Shown here: positions 8,632 to 17,109 of the stretch, in pieces
Position numbering within the stretch: position 1 is the first letter of the stretch
How the letters are laid out: each line of letters begins with the position of its first letter
Assembly (NCBI GenBank): GCA_903892355.1
Contig: CAITIE010000135.1
Location: 1 to 64,000, forward strand
From: an uncultured Pirellula sp.
Lineage (GTDB): Bacteria; Planctomycetota; Planctomycetia; Pirellulales; Pirellulaceae
Direction of reading: 5' to 3'
DNA length: 64,000 nucleotides
Notes under the pieces: generated by a model
Seen by the model: only the letters and a program-made list of their open reading frames with translations
Databases searched by the model: none
Told to the model about the DNA's origin: nothing
Translations under genes and position numbers: made by a program

Positions 8632-9576
8632 TCACTCAGTGCATTGTCCGGCAAAACGGAGGGCGTTGTAGACGGCATCGCGAGCAGCCTCTGTTTCTGA
8701 CTGGTAGGCGATCTCCAATTCTCGGGTGACCGACGCAAACGGCCGGCGATCGACGATGGTGGCACCACGTGTCAGCACGCCAACTTCCTCCACCTCGAGG
8801 GCATGTGGTTCGCACTGAAACAGCTCAGGCTCGGTCAAGTAAACGATTCCGATCGCAGCTTGCAGGGAGATCGCTTCCTGAGCCCTATGTTGCCGAAAGG
8901 CTCGGAATAAGTGCGGAAGCATCGAATGCAAGATCGATCCGGCGCGCGTATGTTTCGACGGAAGCTGGGAGAGCATATTCAAATCGAAGGTGATTTGGTT
9001 GGTCACCTCGAGAGGTATCAACGTTTTCGTCGTAGGCGAGCGCAGAATCGCAGAGGCACTGGCAGGGTCAAAATGCATGTTAAACTCCGCCGCAGCCGTG
9101 ACATCACCGACCCCGGTAATGGATCCACCCATGATGATGAGCTGATCGACCAAATTGACTACGCTCGGATCACGCTGAAACGCTCTTGCAATTCCTGTGA
9201 GGGGACCGAAACACAAGATCGATACGTCGCCAGGGTCCGCCTTGAGCCTATCAATAATTAATTTATCACTGCTCATGACATGCTGCCGCTGCACCGGCTG
9301 CAAACCCATATTCCCCAAACCGTCCGCACCATGAAGATCGCGGGCATCGCTCACCGGAGCGTCTTCGGGATCGGCACCAACGCCGACTCGCGGGTAACGT
9401 GGTGGATCTAGTTTCTCGAGAAGTCCGAGTACGTTTTGACTGCACTGGTCCGCCTCGACCGTCCCAGAACACGTGGTGATAGCAACCACCTCGAGCCGTG
9501 GGTCAAACAAGGCCATGATCAATGCAACCGCATCGTCAATTCCTGGATCGCAATCGATAATGACTTTTCTGGCCAT
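8632..9576 (-). CDS. Nucleoside hydrolase (IUNH) family protein with altered active site
   Basis: A 314-residue member of the inosine/uridine-preferring nucleoside hydrolase family, which splits ribonucleosides into base and ribose using a bound calcium ion. The N-terminal calcium motif is intact (DCDPGIDDAV at 8-17), as is the ribose-binding AEFNMHFDPASA segment. In the C-terminal part, where the family normally has His-Asp followed by P-x-A-x-A and later PELF, this protein reads SLQAAIGIVYLTEPELF. Both the leaving-group histidine and the last calcium-ligating aspartate thus appear replaced. Nucleosidase activity is therefore uncertain. The gene ends 47 bases before the pseudokinase start on the same strand, so co-transcription is plausible. 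Confidence 0.85.
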   Translation of the reverse strand: MARKVIIDCDPGIDDAVALIMALFDPRLEVVAITTCSGTVEADQCSQNVLGLLEKLDPPRYPRVGVGADPEDAPVSDARDLHGADGLGNMGLQPVQRQHVMSSDKLIIDRLKADPGDVSILCFGPLTGIARAFQRDPSVVNLVDQLIIMGGSITGVGDVTAAAEFNMHFDPASASAILRSPTTKTLIPLEVTNQITFDLNMLSQLPSKHTRAGSILHSMLPHLFRAFRQHRAQEAISLQAAIGIVYLTEPELFQCEPHALEVEEVGVLTRGATIVDRRPFASVTRELEIAYQSETEAARDAVYNALRFAGQCTE

Positions 9577-10013
9577 GGGGTCTCGGGTTCGATCGAAGCG
9601 GTAGGCGGAAGGACGGAATTTCTGAATTGGTGAACAACGGCGTTGTCGTCAAACTGAACGACTTAGTTTAACGCGCAGGTCCATGTTCATGCTATAGAGA
9701 CGGGCACTAGATCTCGCACAATCAACGAACGGACTGAAAAACCAATCGAAATTGCGAAAGCAAACCGAATGTTGGACAATGGAAGCAATATTGGGCGCGA
9801 GCCATCCCGTGAACCTCCGCGTGCCAAGGCTCACCGCTGAGAATATTGGGGAGATGGGGTAAGCTTCGCCAAATCCTTGGTATCTTGTTAGGAAAAGGAA
9901 CCTCGCCTCGGGAAGGAACACTCTCTCCGTGCGAGGACGTGCTGCCCGGAATCGGCGTCCTTACGGATGACTTCCGGTGACTTTTTACTGCTAGGATTTC
10001 ACCCGAGGCCAAA
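9577..10013. other. Divergent intergenic region without gene
   Basis: These 437 bases separate the leftward nucleoside-hydrolase-like gene from rightward trpD. The longest frame here (90 codons, leftward) has no convincing protein character. I saw no repeat, hairpin or attenuator-type run of tryptophan codons. Confidence 0.5.
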
Positions 10014-11042
10014 ATGCTCGAGGATTTTGTAACGCTTGCCCAAGCCGGAAACGACTTGTCCGTCGACCAGATGCAGCAAGCCATCGTTTGGATGCTGGCG
10101 GGCCGCGCGAGCGATGAAGAGATCGGGCAGTTGCTAATGGCCCTGCGTGCCAAAGGCGAATCGGTTTCTGAAATGGTGGGTGCGGCGCGTGGAATGCGGC
10201 TGATGATGACCCCCATTCGCTCGAAGCGAACGGGGCTCCTCGATACTTGCGGAACAGGAGGCGACGGCACAAAGACGTTCAACATTTCGACGGCGACCGC
10301 GATCGTAACCGCCGCCGCCGGGGCTCCGACGGCCAAGCATGGGAACCGAAAAATCACCAGCGCAACCGGCTCGGCAGATGTTTTAGCAGTCTTGGGTGTT
10401 TCTATCGAAGCGGAACGAAGCAAGGTCGAAGCTTGCCTTGACGAACTAGGTTTATGCTTCTGCTTTGCCCCGATGCTGCATCCGGCGATGAAGCATGTCG
10501 GACAAGTAAGGCGACAACTGGGAGTTCCAACTCTTTTCAATTACCTCGGCCCCCTTTGCAATCCGGCAGGTGCTGCTTACCAGGTGATCGGAACGGGAAA
10601 CGAAGCCCTTCAAACCAAACTTGCGGCGACCCTGGTGCAACTTCCCATCGAAGCCGCCATCGTGGTGCGAGGCTTGGATGGGATGGATGAAGTGAGTCTT
10701 GCCGATGAAACAAGTGTGCTCCACGTTCAGTATGGAATGACAACGCAGTTCCTATGGAGCCCAGGTACCTTTGGTCTTCCAAAGATCAAGAATGAAGACC
10801 TCATCGTCGAAGGCCCCGAAGAAAGCGGGGCTGTGATTCGAAGGGTTCTGAGCGGAGAACGCGGGCCCGCTCGCGACATTGTTCTTGCAAATGCCTCCGC
10901 TGGATTGTGGGTCAGTGGAAAAACCCACTCGTTGTTGGATGGGGTTGCAATCGCTGCCAAGGCAATCGATAGCGGTGCTGCTTCGAAACTGCTGGAGGAT
11001 TTAGCCAACATGTCATCAAGTTCAAGTACTGACAAGCTTTAA
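10014..11042 (+). CDS. trpD: Anthranilate phosphoribosyltransferase
   Basis: A 342-residue enzyme of tryptophan synthesis that joins anthranilate and PRPP to phosphoribosylanthranilate in the cytoplasm. The PRPP-binding loop CGTGGDGTKTFNISTATA starts at about residue 78, and KHGNRKITSATGSADVL follows, both family hallmarks. The later LFNYLGPLCNPAGA segment and the VRGLDGMDEVS motif are also present. Length is normal for the family. The gene is stand-alone, with no other trp genes adjacent, as is common in planctomycetes. The ATG at 10014 directly precedes the expected first helix. Confidence 0.95.
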   Translation: MLEDFVTLAQAGNDLSVDQMQQAIVWMLAGRASDEEIGQLLMALRAKGESVSEMVGAARGMRLMMTPIRSKRTGLLDTCGTGGDGTKTFNISTATAIVTAAAGAPTAKHGNRKITSATGSADVLAVLGVSIEAERSKVEACLDELGLCFCFAPMLHPAMKHVGQVRRQLGVPTLFNYLGPLCNPAGAAYQVIGTGNEALQTKLAATLVQLPIEAAIVVRGLDGMDEVSLADETSVLHVQYGMTTQFLWSPGTFGLPKIKNEDLIVEGPEESGAVIRRVLSGERGPARDIVLANASAGLWVSGKTHSLLDGVAIAAKAIDSGAASKLLEDLANMSSSSSTDKL

Positions 11043-11148
11043 TTATTTACTAGCAACGGGAACCATCGCCACCAAACGGGAGCTCGCCCCTTGCCAAAGC
11101 GTAAGAATACACTTCCACACAAATAGTCCCTAGAAAGCTTATTCCTCC

Positions 11149-11913
11149 ATGATCGTAGCCAAGGGCCTGAGAAAGCAATTTATGGTTCGCGGGCAAACCC
11201 TCGTGGCCGTGGATCGCATCTCTTTCACGGTGGGAAACGGCGAAGTCTACGGTCTTCTCGGCCCGAACGGCGCTGGAAAGACGACGACATTGCGGATGGT
11301 GATGGGGTTGCTCGATCCGGATGAAGGCCACGTCGAAATTGGGGGTGTGCGGACCGATATCGATCCGATAGCAATCCGTTCGCAACTAGGCTTGATATCG
11401 ACCAACGATGGTGTCTACCCCTGGCTAACCGTACGCGAGATGCTGATGTATTTTGCCGACCTGTATGCAGTTGAGGTTCCGGTTGCACAGATACGCCTCG
11501 AAGAGCTGGCGGAACTCCTCAATATCAGGAGCTTCCTCGATCAACGGTGTAGCACCCTCAGTACGGGACAAAAACAACGGGTAACTTTAGCCCGAGGGCT
11601 GATGCACGACCCACCGGTAATGCTGCTCGATGAACCGACACGAGGACTCGATGTTGTTGGTAGTCAAACCGTATTCGAGTTCATCGATTTGCTCAAAAAA
11701 CGAGGCAAATCGGTTTTGCTTTCTACCCACCGACTCGACGAAGCAGAACGGGTTTGCGATCGGTTTGGACTGCTGCACCACGGCACGGTGCGCTACGAGG
11801 GGACGCTCGATGACCTTCGCACTCTCACCGGCAAATACCATTTGGTAGATATGTTCATCGATTTGATTCGAGAAGATCGTCAGTCCGTTCCCTCACCGAC
11901 TGCGGGAGCGTAA
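11149..11913 (+). CDS. ABC transporter ATP-binding protein, NatA-like
   Basis: A 254-residue ABC ATPase. The Walker A motif is GPNGAGKTT at 38-46, the signature is LSTGQKQR at 138-145, and Walker B with its glutamate is VMLLDEP at 158-164, followed by the D-loop and the switch histidine in STHRLDE. It most resembles NatA/YhaQ-type exporters. The stop is 2 bases before the start of the permease gene, so the two are translated as an operon. It should energise the permease encoded next; the cargo is unknown (sodium extrusion and peptide or drug export are the family precedents). Confidence 0.93.
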   Translation: MIVAKGLRKQFMVRGQTLVAVDRISFTVGNGEVYGLLGPNGAGKTTTLRMVMGLLDPDEGHVEIGGVRTDIDPIAIRSQLGLISTNDGVYPWLTVREMLMYFADLYAVEVPVAQIRLEELAELLNIRSFLDQRCSTLSTGQKQRVTLARGLMHDPPVMLLDEPTRGLDVVGSQTVFEFIDLLKKRGKSVLLSTHRLDEAERVCDRFGLLHHGTVRYEGTLDDLRTLTGKYHLVDMFIDLIREDRQSVPSPTAGA

Positions 11914-11915
11914 CC

Positions 11916-14228
11916 ATGCAAGAATACCTTTCGAACGGCCGATTGCTCCGATTATGCTTGAAGGAACTCCGCGAAAGCCTGCGGGATCGACGGACGATCA
12001 TGACGCTGATCATGATGCCTATCCTGGTATACCCTTTGCTCAGCATGGCGATGCAAAGGCTGCTCCTGGGAGCCGTTAGCGCTCCTTCCGGACAACTTGA
12101 GTATGTCATCGGCGTGGCGGATGAAACAACAGCGAGAGTGATATCGCTGGCCCTTCGAGAAACGCAGAAGGCTGCCTCCGAAGGGGTCCGACCGTCGATT
12201 GAGATTATTCGCCCTGCACCTAAAGATGCGAATACGAATCCTTTGTCTCAACGGTTGAATGAAACCAACGGCGAGGGAGAAAACGCATTGAATCGCTCCG
12301 AGTCGGCCCCTGGAATTGAGAATGGCATGGGGATCAACTCGCCCACGGCTGGCGCGATCCGCACGAACCAACAAGCTGCATTCAGTATTGTCGTCCCTGA
12401 ACGCACCACGGTATCCACATCGCTCGCGGACGGCCAATTGGATCTAGCAATCCTTTCTGCATCGGTCGAACGATTTCCGTTTCCCAACGGTGTATCCATC
12501 CCGTTGTTCGAATTTAAGATGGAGTTTCGGGATGGCGACCCCCGAAGCGAAATGGCGATGGCAGAGTTTCGCAAAGCGATGCAACTGATCAACGATTACC
12601 AATCGGCACTCCTGCGAGGTAACCGGTTACCCGCGTCCGTGACCTTGGTATCGAACGCGGTAGGCCAACGCATTGACCCGATGGCGTCCCTCGCTGGCGT
12701 ACTCCCCCTGGTCTTGATTCTGATGACGATCACGGGTGCCGTTTATCCCGCGATCGATTTGACTGCCGGTGAGCGGGAGCGAGGTACCATGGAAGCGATG
12801 ATCGCAACACCCGCCCCCCGATTTGTACTGCTGCTTAGCAAGTATGTAGCCGTCGTCACCGTCGCGGTTCTAACCGCTGTAGCCAATCTATTTGCGAGTT
12901 GGGTAACGTTGTCGTTGGGCGGATTAGGCCGAGCACTGCTCGGGGAACGTGGGTTTTCCTTCTGGACTCTGATTCAAATTTTCCCTCTACTGGTCATATT
13001 TGCTGCCTTTTTCAGCGCTATCCTTCTTGCCATGTGCTCCTTCGCAAGGAGTTTTAAAGAGGCGCAAGCCTACTTGATTCCCGTCATGCTCGTCTCGCTC
13101 GCACCAGCCCTGGTCACTCTGATGCCCAATGTGGAGTTCTCAACGCTGCTTGGGATTGTCCCGCTGGTGAATATCCTACTTCTCTCGCGCGACATTATGA
13201 CAGGTGCGTCAACGACATTACCGGCATTCGCCGCGGTACTATCAACCTTGCTCTATGCAGCCGCAGCACTCGTCGTTGCATCGCGACTCTTCGGCGGTGA
13301 ATCGGCAACTTCGGGTTCTCAAGAATCCTGGTCCGATTTGATGCGACGTCCAAAGCGACGATTCCCAACACCAGACATCGGTGAACTCGCGATCTATTTA
13401 GCACTGTTGTTCCCGGTCTTTTTCGTCGCAACCAATCTCGCCGGGCAATGGATGTTATCGATCGAGCAAAAGCTGCTCGTGAACGCGCTACTGCTGTGTG
13501 TTTTGTTCTTATTGGCACCAGGTTTTTTCGCCATCTACCGCCGAATGGATTTGAAAAAGACTTTTTTGCTGCGTTTGGATGGAACTGAAAACCCGAATGG
13601 ACTCCCCCGGCCCGTGCGTTTGCTCGGCGTGTTCGCCGCGAGTTGCTTGATGGCAGCAGGACTTTGGATCGTCGCCTACGAGGCTTTGAAACTCTTAAGC
13701 GATCTGGGATTTGGAACCATCGATCTCCAGAAAACCGCGGCGCTAGAGGAAGCCAAAAGCCGCTTTCGCGAAGTCCCGTTTTGGCTGATTTTTTTAACAT
13801 CGGCACTGATTCCCGCGATTTGCGAGGAGTTCTTTTTTCGCGGATTTGTCCTTTCCGCGTTCCGTAGCCGACTCCATCCCACCCGCGCCGTCATCTATTC
13901 CGCCTTGCTTTTTGGTGTATTTCACGTGGTAAATGGCAATGTTTTGTCGATCGAGCGATTTGCCCCAACAGCAATTCTAGGCTTGGCTCTCGGTTTTTTA
14001 GCTGTCCGGAGCGACTCACTTTGGCCTGGAATTCTGCTCCACGCGATCCACAATGGACTATTGTTCTGGTTGACCCGCTTCAACCAATCGGAACTGGCGG
14101 AATGGCTAGGGTCCGACTCAGAACACTTTCCGACTGCGTGGATAGTGGCAAGTGTAGGCTCCATTGCGATCGGAATTGTAGTCCTTTATTTTTCGACGTT
14201 GAAACGATCCGATGAAGTCTCTTCTTAA
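11916..14228 (+). CDS. ABC-2 permease fused to CPBP intramembrane protease
   Basis: A 770-residue membrane protein. Residues 1-480 are a NatB-type ABC-2 permease: one N-terminal membrane helix, a large extracytoplasmic domain, then six hydrophobic segments. Residues 500-770 form a CPBP (CAAX/Abi) metalloprotease domain with the motif CEEFFFRGF, where E637, E638 and R642 are the signature, followed by the histidine motifs FGVFHVVNG and HAIHNG. Such fusions are, to my knowledge, frequent in planctomycetes. The protease half may process or regulate the exported substrate; this is inferred. It starts 2 bases after the ATPase stop and its end overlaps the adaptor gene by 17 bases. Confidence 0.92.
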   Translation: MQEYLSNGRLLRLCLKELRESLRDRRTIMTLIMMPILVYPLLSMAMQRLLLGAVSAPSGQLEYVIGVADETTARVISLALRETQKAASEGVRPSIEIIRPAPKDANTNPLSQRLNETNGEGENALNRSESAPGIENGMGINSPTAGAIRTNQQAAFSIVVPERTTVSTSLADGQLDLAILSASVERFPFPNGVSIPLFEFKMEFRDGDPRSEMAMAEFRKAMQLINDYQSALLRGNRLPASVTLVSNAVGQRIDPMASLAGVLPLVLILMTITGAVYPAIDLTAGERERGTMEAMIATPAPRFVLLLSKYVAVVTVAVLTAVANLFASWVTLSLGGLGRALLGERGFSFWTLIQIFPLLVIFAAFFSAILLAMCSFARSFKEAQAYLIPVMLVSLAPALVTLMPNVEFSTLLGIVPLVNILLLSRDIMTGASTTLPAFAAVLSTLLYAAAALVVASRLFGGESATSGSQESWSDLMRRPKRRFPTPDIGELAIYLALLFPVFFVATNLAGQWMLSIEQKLLVNALLLCVLFLLAPGFFAIYRRMDLKKTFLLRLDGTENPNGLPRPVRLLGVFAASCLMAAGLWIVAYEALKLLSDLGFGTIDLQKTAALEEAKSRFREVPFWLIFLTSALIPAICEEFFFRGFVLSAFRSRLHPTRAVIYSALLFGVFHVVNGNVLSIERFAPTAILGLALGFLAVRSDSLWPGILLHAIHNGLLFWLTRFNQSELAEWLGSDSEHFPTAWIVASVGSIAIGIVVLYFSTLKRSDEVSS

Positions 14229-15468
14229 AGTATTAGCGGTTTTGGCAATCCTCGGTGGTGCAGGTGCAGCCGCCTACCGCCCCTTGATGAACTATCTTGA
14301 GGCTCGCAATAAAACCGAATGGAGAACACAACGTGTTGACATCGGCGATATCACGCAGTCTGTCAATTCGACGGGCAAGGTCGAACCGGTTAAACGGGTG
14401 AGTGTCGGCGCGAGTGTGAGCGGACCCATTGCAGAACTGTTCGTCGACTACAACACCAAGGTCACCAAAGGCCAGTTGATGGCCAAAATCGACCAACGGC
14501 TTTATAAAGCATCGATGGAACGCGATCTCGCTAGCCTTCGGACTCGCCAAGCGGAAGTGGCCCGCTCCCAAGCCATGCTCCAACAAGCTCGCAACGACGA
14601 ACGCCGCGCGACGGAACTCAGCTCCTCGCAAGACGGTTTCATCTCACAAGCGGAAATGGACCAGTTCAAGTTCGCTCGGATGATGCGAGAAGCTGAGTTG
14701 CAAGTTTCCGAAACCAACATCGAACAATCTCAAGCCTTACTCGACAACTCGAAAGCAAACCTAGGCTACACCGAAGTCATCGCTCCTTGCGATGGGATCG
14801 TGATCGATAAAAAGATTGACGTCGGCCAAACCTTGGCTGCCCAATTCCAAACCCCAGAGATGTTCGTCGTTGCTCCCGAGATGGATGAACGTATGTATAT
14901 CTACGCGTCGGTCGACGAAGCGGACATCGGCTGGATTCGCAAAGCGCAAGAAGAAGAACAATTGGTACGATTCACCGTCGATGCTTATCCGGACGAACTT
15001 TTCGATCAAGGCAAAATCGTGCAGGTACGGTTGAGCAGCAAGGAAGAGCAAAACGTGATCACATATCCGGTCATCGTCGAAACGCCCAATACCGACTTGA
15101 AACTCCTACCAGGAATGACTGCGAACCTTTCCTTCCAAATCAAGAAACGAGAAAAGATCACTAAGATTCCCAATCCGGCGTTGCGTTTTTATCCGCCTCG
15201 GGAAAAGGTTCATCCGGAGGATCGTAAAATCCTCGATGGGTTCGAGGACCAGAAGCAGTTTGCAGATACTCCAAAAATGGTGTCGGCGGACGAAAAAGCG
15301 GGAAATGCCAAAGCCATCCTCAACCGCCATGTCTGGATTGAAGAAGGTAAATTCCTGCGGGCACGAACGGTGCGTATCGGTATCTCGGACAACCGTTACA
15401 CCGAACTTATCGAAGGTGACCTCCACGAAGGTGATTTATTGGTCATCGGAGAGAAACCCAAGAAATAA
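14212..15468 (+). CDS. HlyD/MacA-type membrane-fusion adaptor
   Basis: A 418-residue periplasmic adaptor. A single N-terminal membrane helix (residues 4-22) is followed by a barrel-sandwich segment (VDIGDITQSVNSTGKVEP, VSVGASVSGPI), a long coiled-coil hairpin of about residues 95-185 (repeated QA, RTRQAEVARSQAM), the lipoyl-type return ANLGYTEVIAPCDGIV, and a beta-barrel domain. Such adaptors bridge an inner-membrane exporter to an outer-membrane channel. The 17-base overlap with the permease gene implies translational coupling and assigns it to that exporter. No outer-membrane TolC-like gene and no MacB gene follow; the next gene is on the other strand. Confidence 0.9.
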   Translation: MKSLLKVLAVLAILGGAGAAAYRPLMNYLEARNKTEWRTQRVDIGDITQSVNSTGKVEPVKRVSVGASVSGPIAELFVDYNTKVTKGQLMAKIDQRLYKASMERDLASLRTRQAEVARSQAMLQQARNDERRATELSSSQDGFISQAEMDQFKFARMMREAELQVSETNIEQSQALLDNSKANLGYTEVIAPCDGIVIDKKIDVGQTLAAQFQTPEMFVVAPEMDERMYIYASVDEADIGWIRKAQEEEQLVRFTVDAYPDELFDQGKIVQVRLSSKEEQNVITYPVIVETPNTDLKLLPGMTANLSFQIKKREKITKIPNPALRFYPPREKVHPEDRKILDGFEDQKQFADTPKMVSADEKAGNAKAILNRHVWIEEGKFLRARTVRIGISDNRYTELIEGDLHEGDLLVIGEKPKK

Positions 15469-15647
15469 CCCCAACGCAACTTTGCAATTCGCTTCGCGAA
15501 TCCAATCCGAGCCACGCGTGTTAGCAAGTGGCAACTGGACTCCCGAACCCGCATCCGCCGGCGTTCGGAATTAGCAAAACAACCTTATGCTCACTTTGGA
15601 ACGTCCCGTCCACCCGCCGCTGAGGCGTAGAGCGCCGATGGACACCA

Positions 15648-16979
15648 CTATACCTCTGCCAACGCTTGCTTGGCATCGCCAAAGCTGGTCATATTCAAAC
15701 CCATCTTATTCATCATCGACATATACAACCGGCACATCTGTCGCTCCGGTTGCTGGCGATAATCAAGGACGCGACCTGTTTGGATCTTGCCTCCACCTTT
15801 ACCAACCATAACTACAGGCAATTGGCTCGCATCATGGCTGCCTGTCATCATGCTGGAACAAAGCATCAGCATCGAATTGTCTAGCGCTGAACGCCCCCCC
15901 TCATCGATCGCTTGTAGCCGTCTTGCGATGTAGGCGACTTGTTCCAAGAAGAACTGATTCACCTTGAGCCAGTCCTCGGTATCGGAATGGGATAGCAAAT
16001 GGTGGATCATGTAATCGACCCCCAAGTGCGGAAAACGGAGCGAAGAATGGTCATTGTTGAGCTTCAAGGTGGTGATTCGTGTCGTATCGGTTTGGAACGC
16101 CAAAACCAAAAGATCGCACATCAGTCTCATATGCTCGGAGATATCTTGTGGGATCCCGTCCGCTGGTCGAGCCATATTGGGTTTATCCAACGTTGGGCGC
16201 CAACCTTGCAGTTCCCCTCGCTTGCCCGCGTTGGCAATCCGCTGCTCAACATCGCGTACGCTATCGAGATACTCATCGAATTTACGCTGGTCGGAACTGC
16301 TGATCTGGCGACGTAGATCCCCGGCATGCTCGAGGACTGAATCGAGAACACTTTGGTCCCCTCGGTGGTTTTCATCCTTGAAGAGTCGATCGAATGCCAG
16401 GGATGGATAAAGCTCAAGGGGCGTGGGAGTCGTCGGGGACGACCACGAGATGTGCGAACTATAAATCATCGAATAGTTCTTGTGGACCGACGGATTCGAC
16501 TTCTCGCATCCCAGGACCATGCTGGGGACCTTGGTATTTCGCCCCACGGTCTGCGCGAGGACTTGGTCAACGCTGGTCCCAGATCGAATATCCCCGCCTG
16601 CGGCAAGCGGCGCTCCAGAGAGCAGGTTTCCAGTCTGAGAACTATGAATGTTTCCCTTGAGCGCCTCCGCGTTGTAGAGCCCTTTGATGAATAGCGTCGA
16701 ATCCCGAAACTCATTGAGTGGAGCCAAAACGCGGCCCAATTCCAAAGCCCCATTGTTCTCCTTGGCCCACCATTCCCCGCCGTGGTAACCATTCCCAGAA
16801 AAGAGAATCGCTAGTCGAACTGGGGGTTCGTTCGTTCCAGGGGCGGCATCTTGTCCCCAGACACGCAGTGATTCCATCCACGGTAACGCCATCGAAACAC
16901 CGAGACCTCGCAACCAAGTTCGACGTGAGAAAATCGCTCGATCTCTACCGTTACCGTTGTGTCCGAAATGGGGGTTCAT
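15648..16979 (-). CDS. DUF1552 family protein
   Basis: A 443-residue protein of the DUF1552 family, which in planctomycetes is found next to DUF1587/1592 cytochrome-like proteins. A Tat-like leader is visible: RRTWLRGLGVSMALPWMESL near residues 20-39. The body shows LAILFSGNGYHGGEWWAK, GTSVDQVLA and LRFPHLGVDYMIHHLLSH. The family shares the alkaline-phosphatase-like flavour of DUF1501 but its reaction is not known. It is downstream of the DUF1592 gene on the same strand (about 130 bases apart), so the pair is probably co-transcribed and exported together. Confidence 0.9.
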   Translation of the reverse strand: MNPHFGHNGNGRDRAIFSRRTWLRGLGVSMALPWMESLRVWGQDAAPGTNEPPVRLAILFSGNGYHGGEWWAKENNGALELGRVLAPLNEFRDSTLFIKGLYNAEALKGNIHSSQTGNLLSGAPLAAGGDIRSGTSVDQVLAQTVGRNTKVPSMVLGCEKSNPSVHKNYSMIYSSHISWSSPTTPTPLELYPSLAFDRLFKDENHRGDQSVLDSVLEHAGDLRRQISSSDQRKFDEYLDSVRDVEQRIANAGKRGELQGWRPTLDKPNMARPADGIPQDISEHMRLMCDLLVLAFQTDTTRITTLKLNNDHSSLRFPHLGVDYMIHHLLSHSDTEDWLKVNQFFLEQVAYIARRLQAIDEGGRSALDNSMLMLCSSMMTGSHDASQLPVVMVGKGGGKIQTGRVLDYRQQPERQMCRLYMSMMNKMGLNMTSFGDAKQALAEV

Positions 16980-17109
16980 CGAGGTTACCTCGTAAAGCGT
17001 TTTAAAAGTATTCGTGATCTTAAGTTTTGTGTTCAGAGAACCCGTTTGGCTGGGTCCGGTTTCGTTGGATCTGGCTCGGAATTACCGGTCATGGCATTGC
17101 CGATCGGGA

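Noticed and set aside
9722..10540. 272-codon leftward frame
   Set aside because: Antisense to trpD and its leader.
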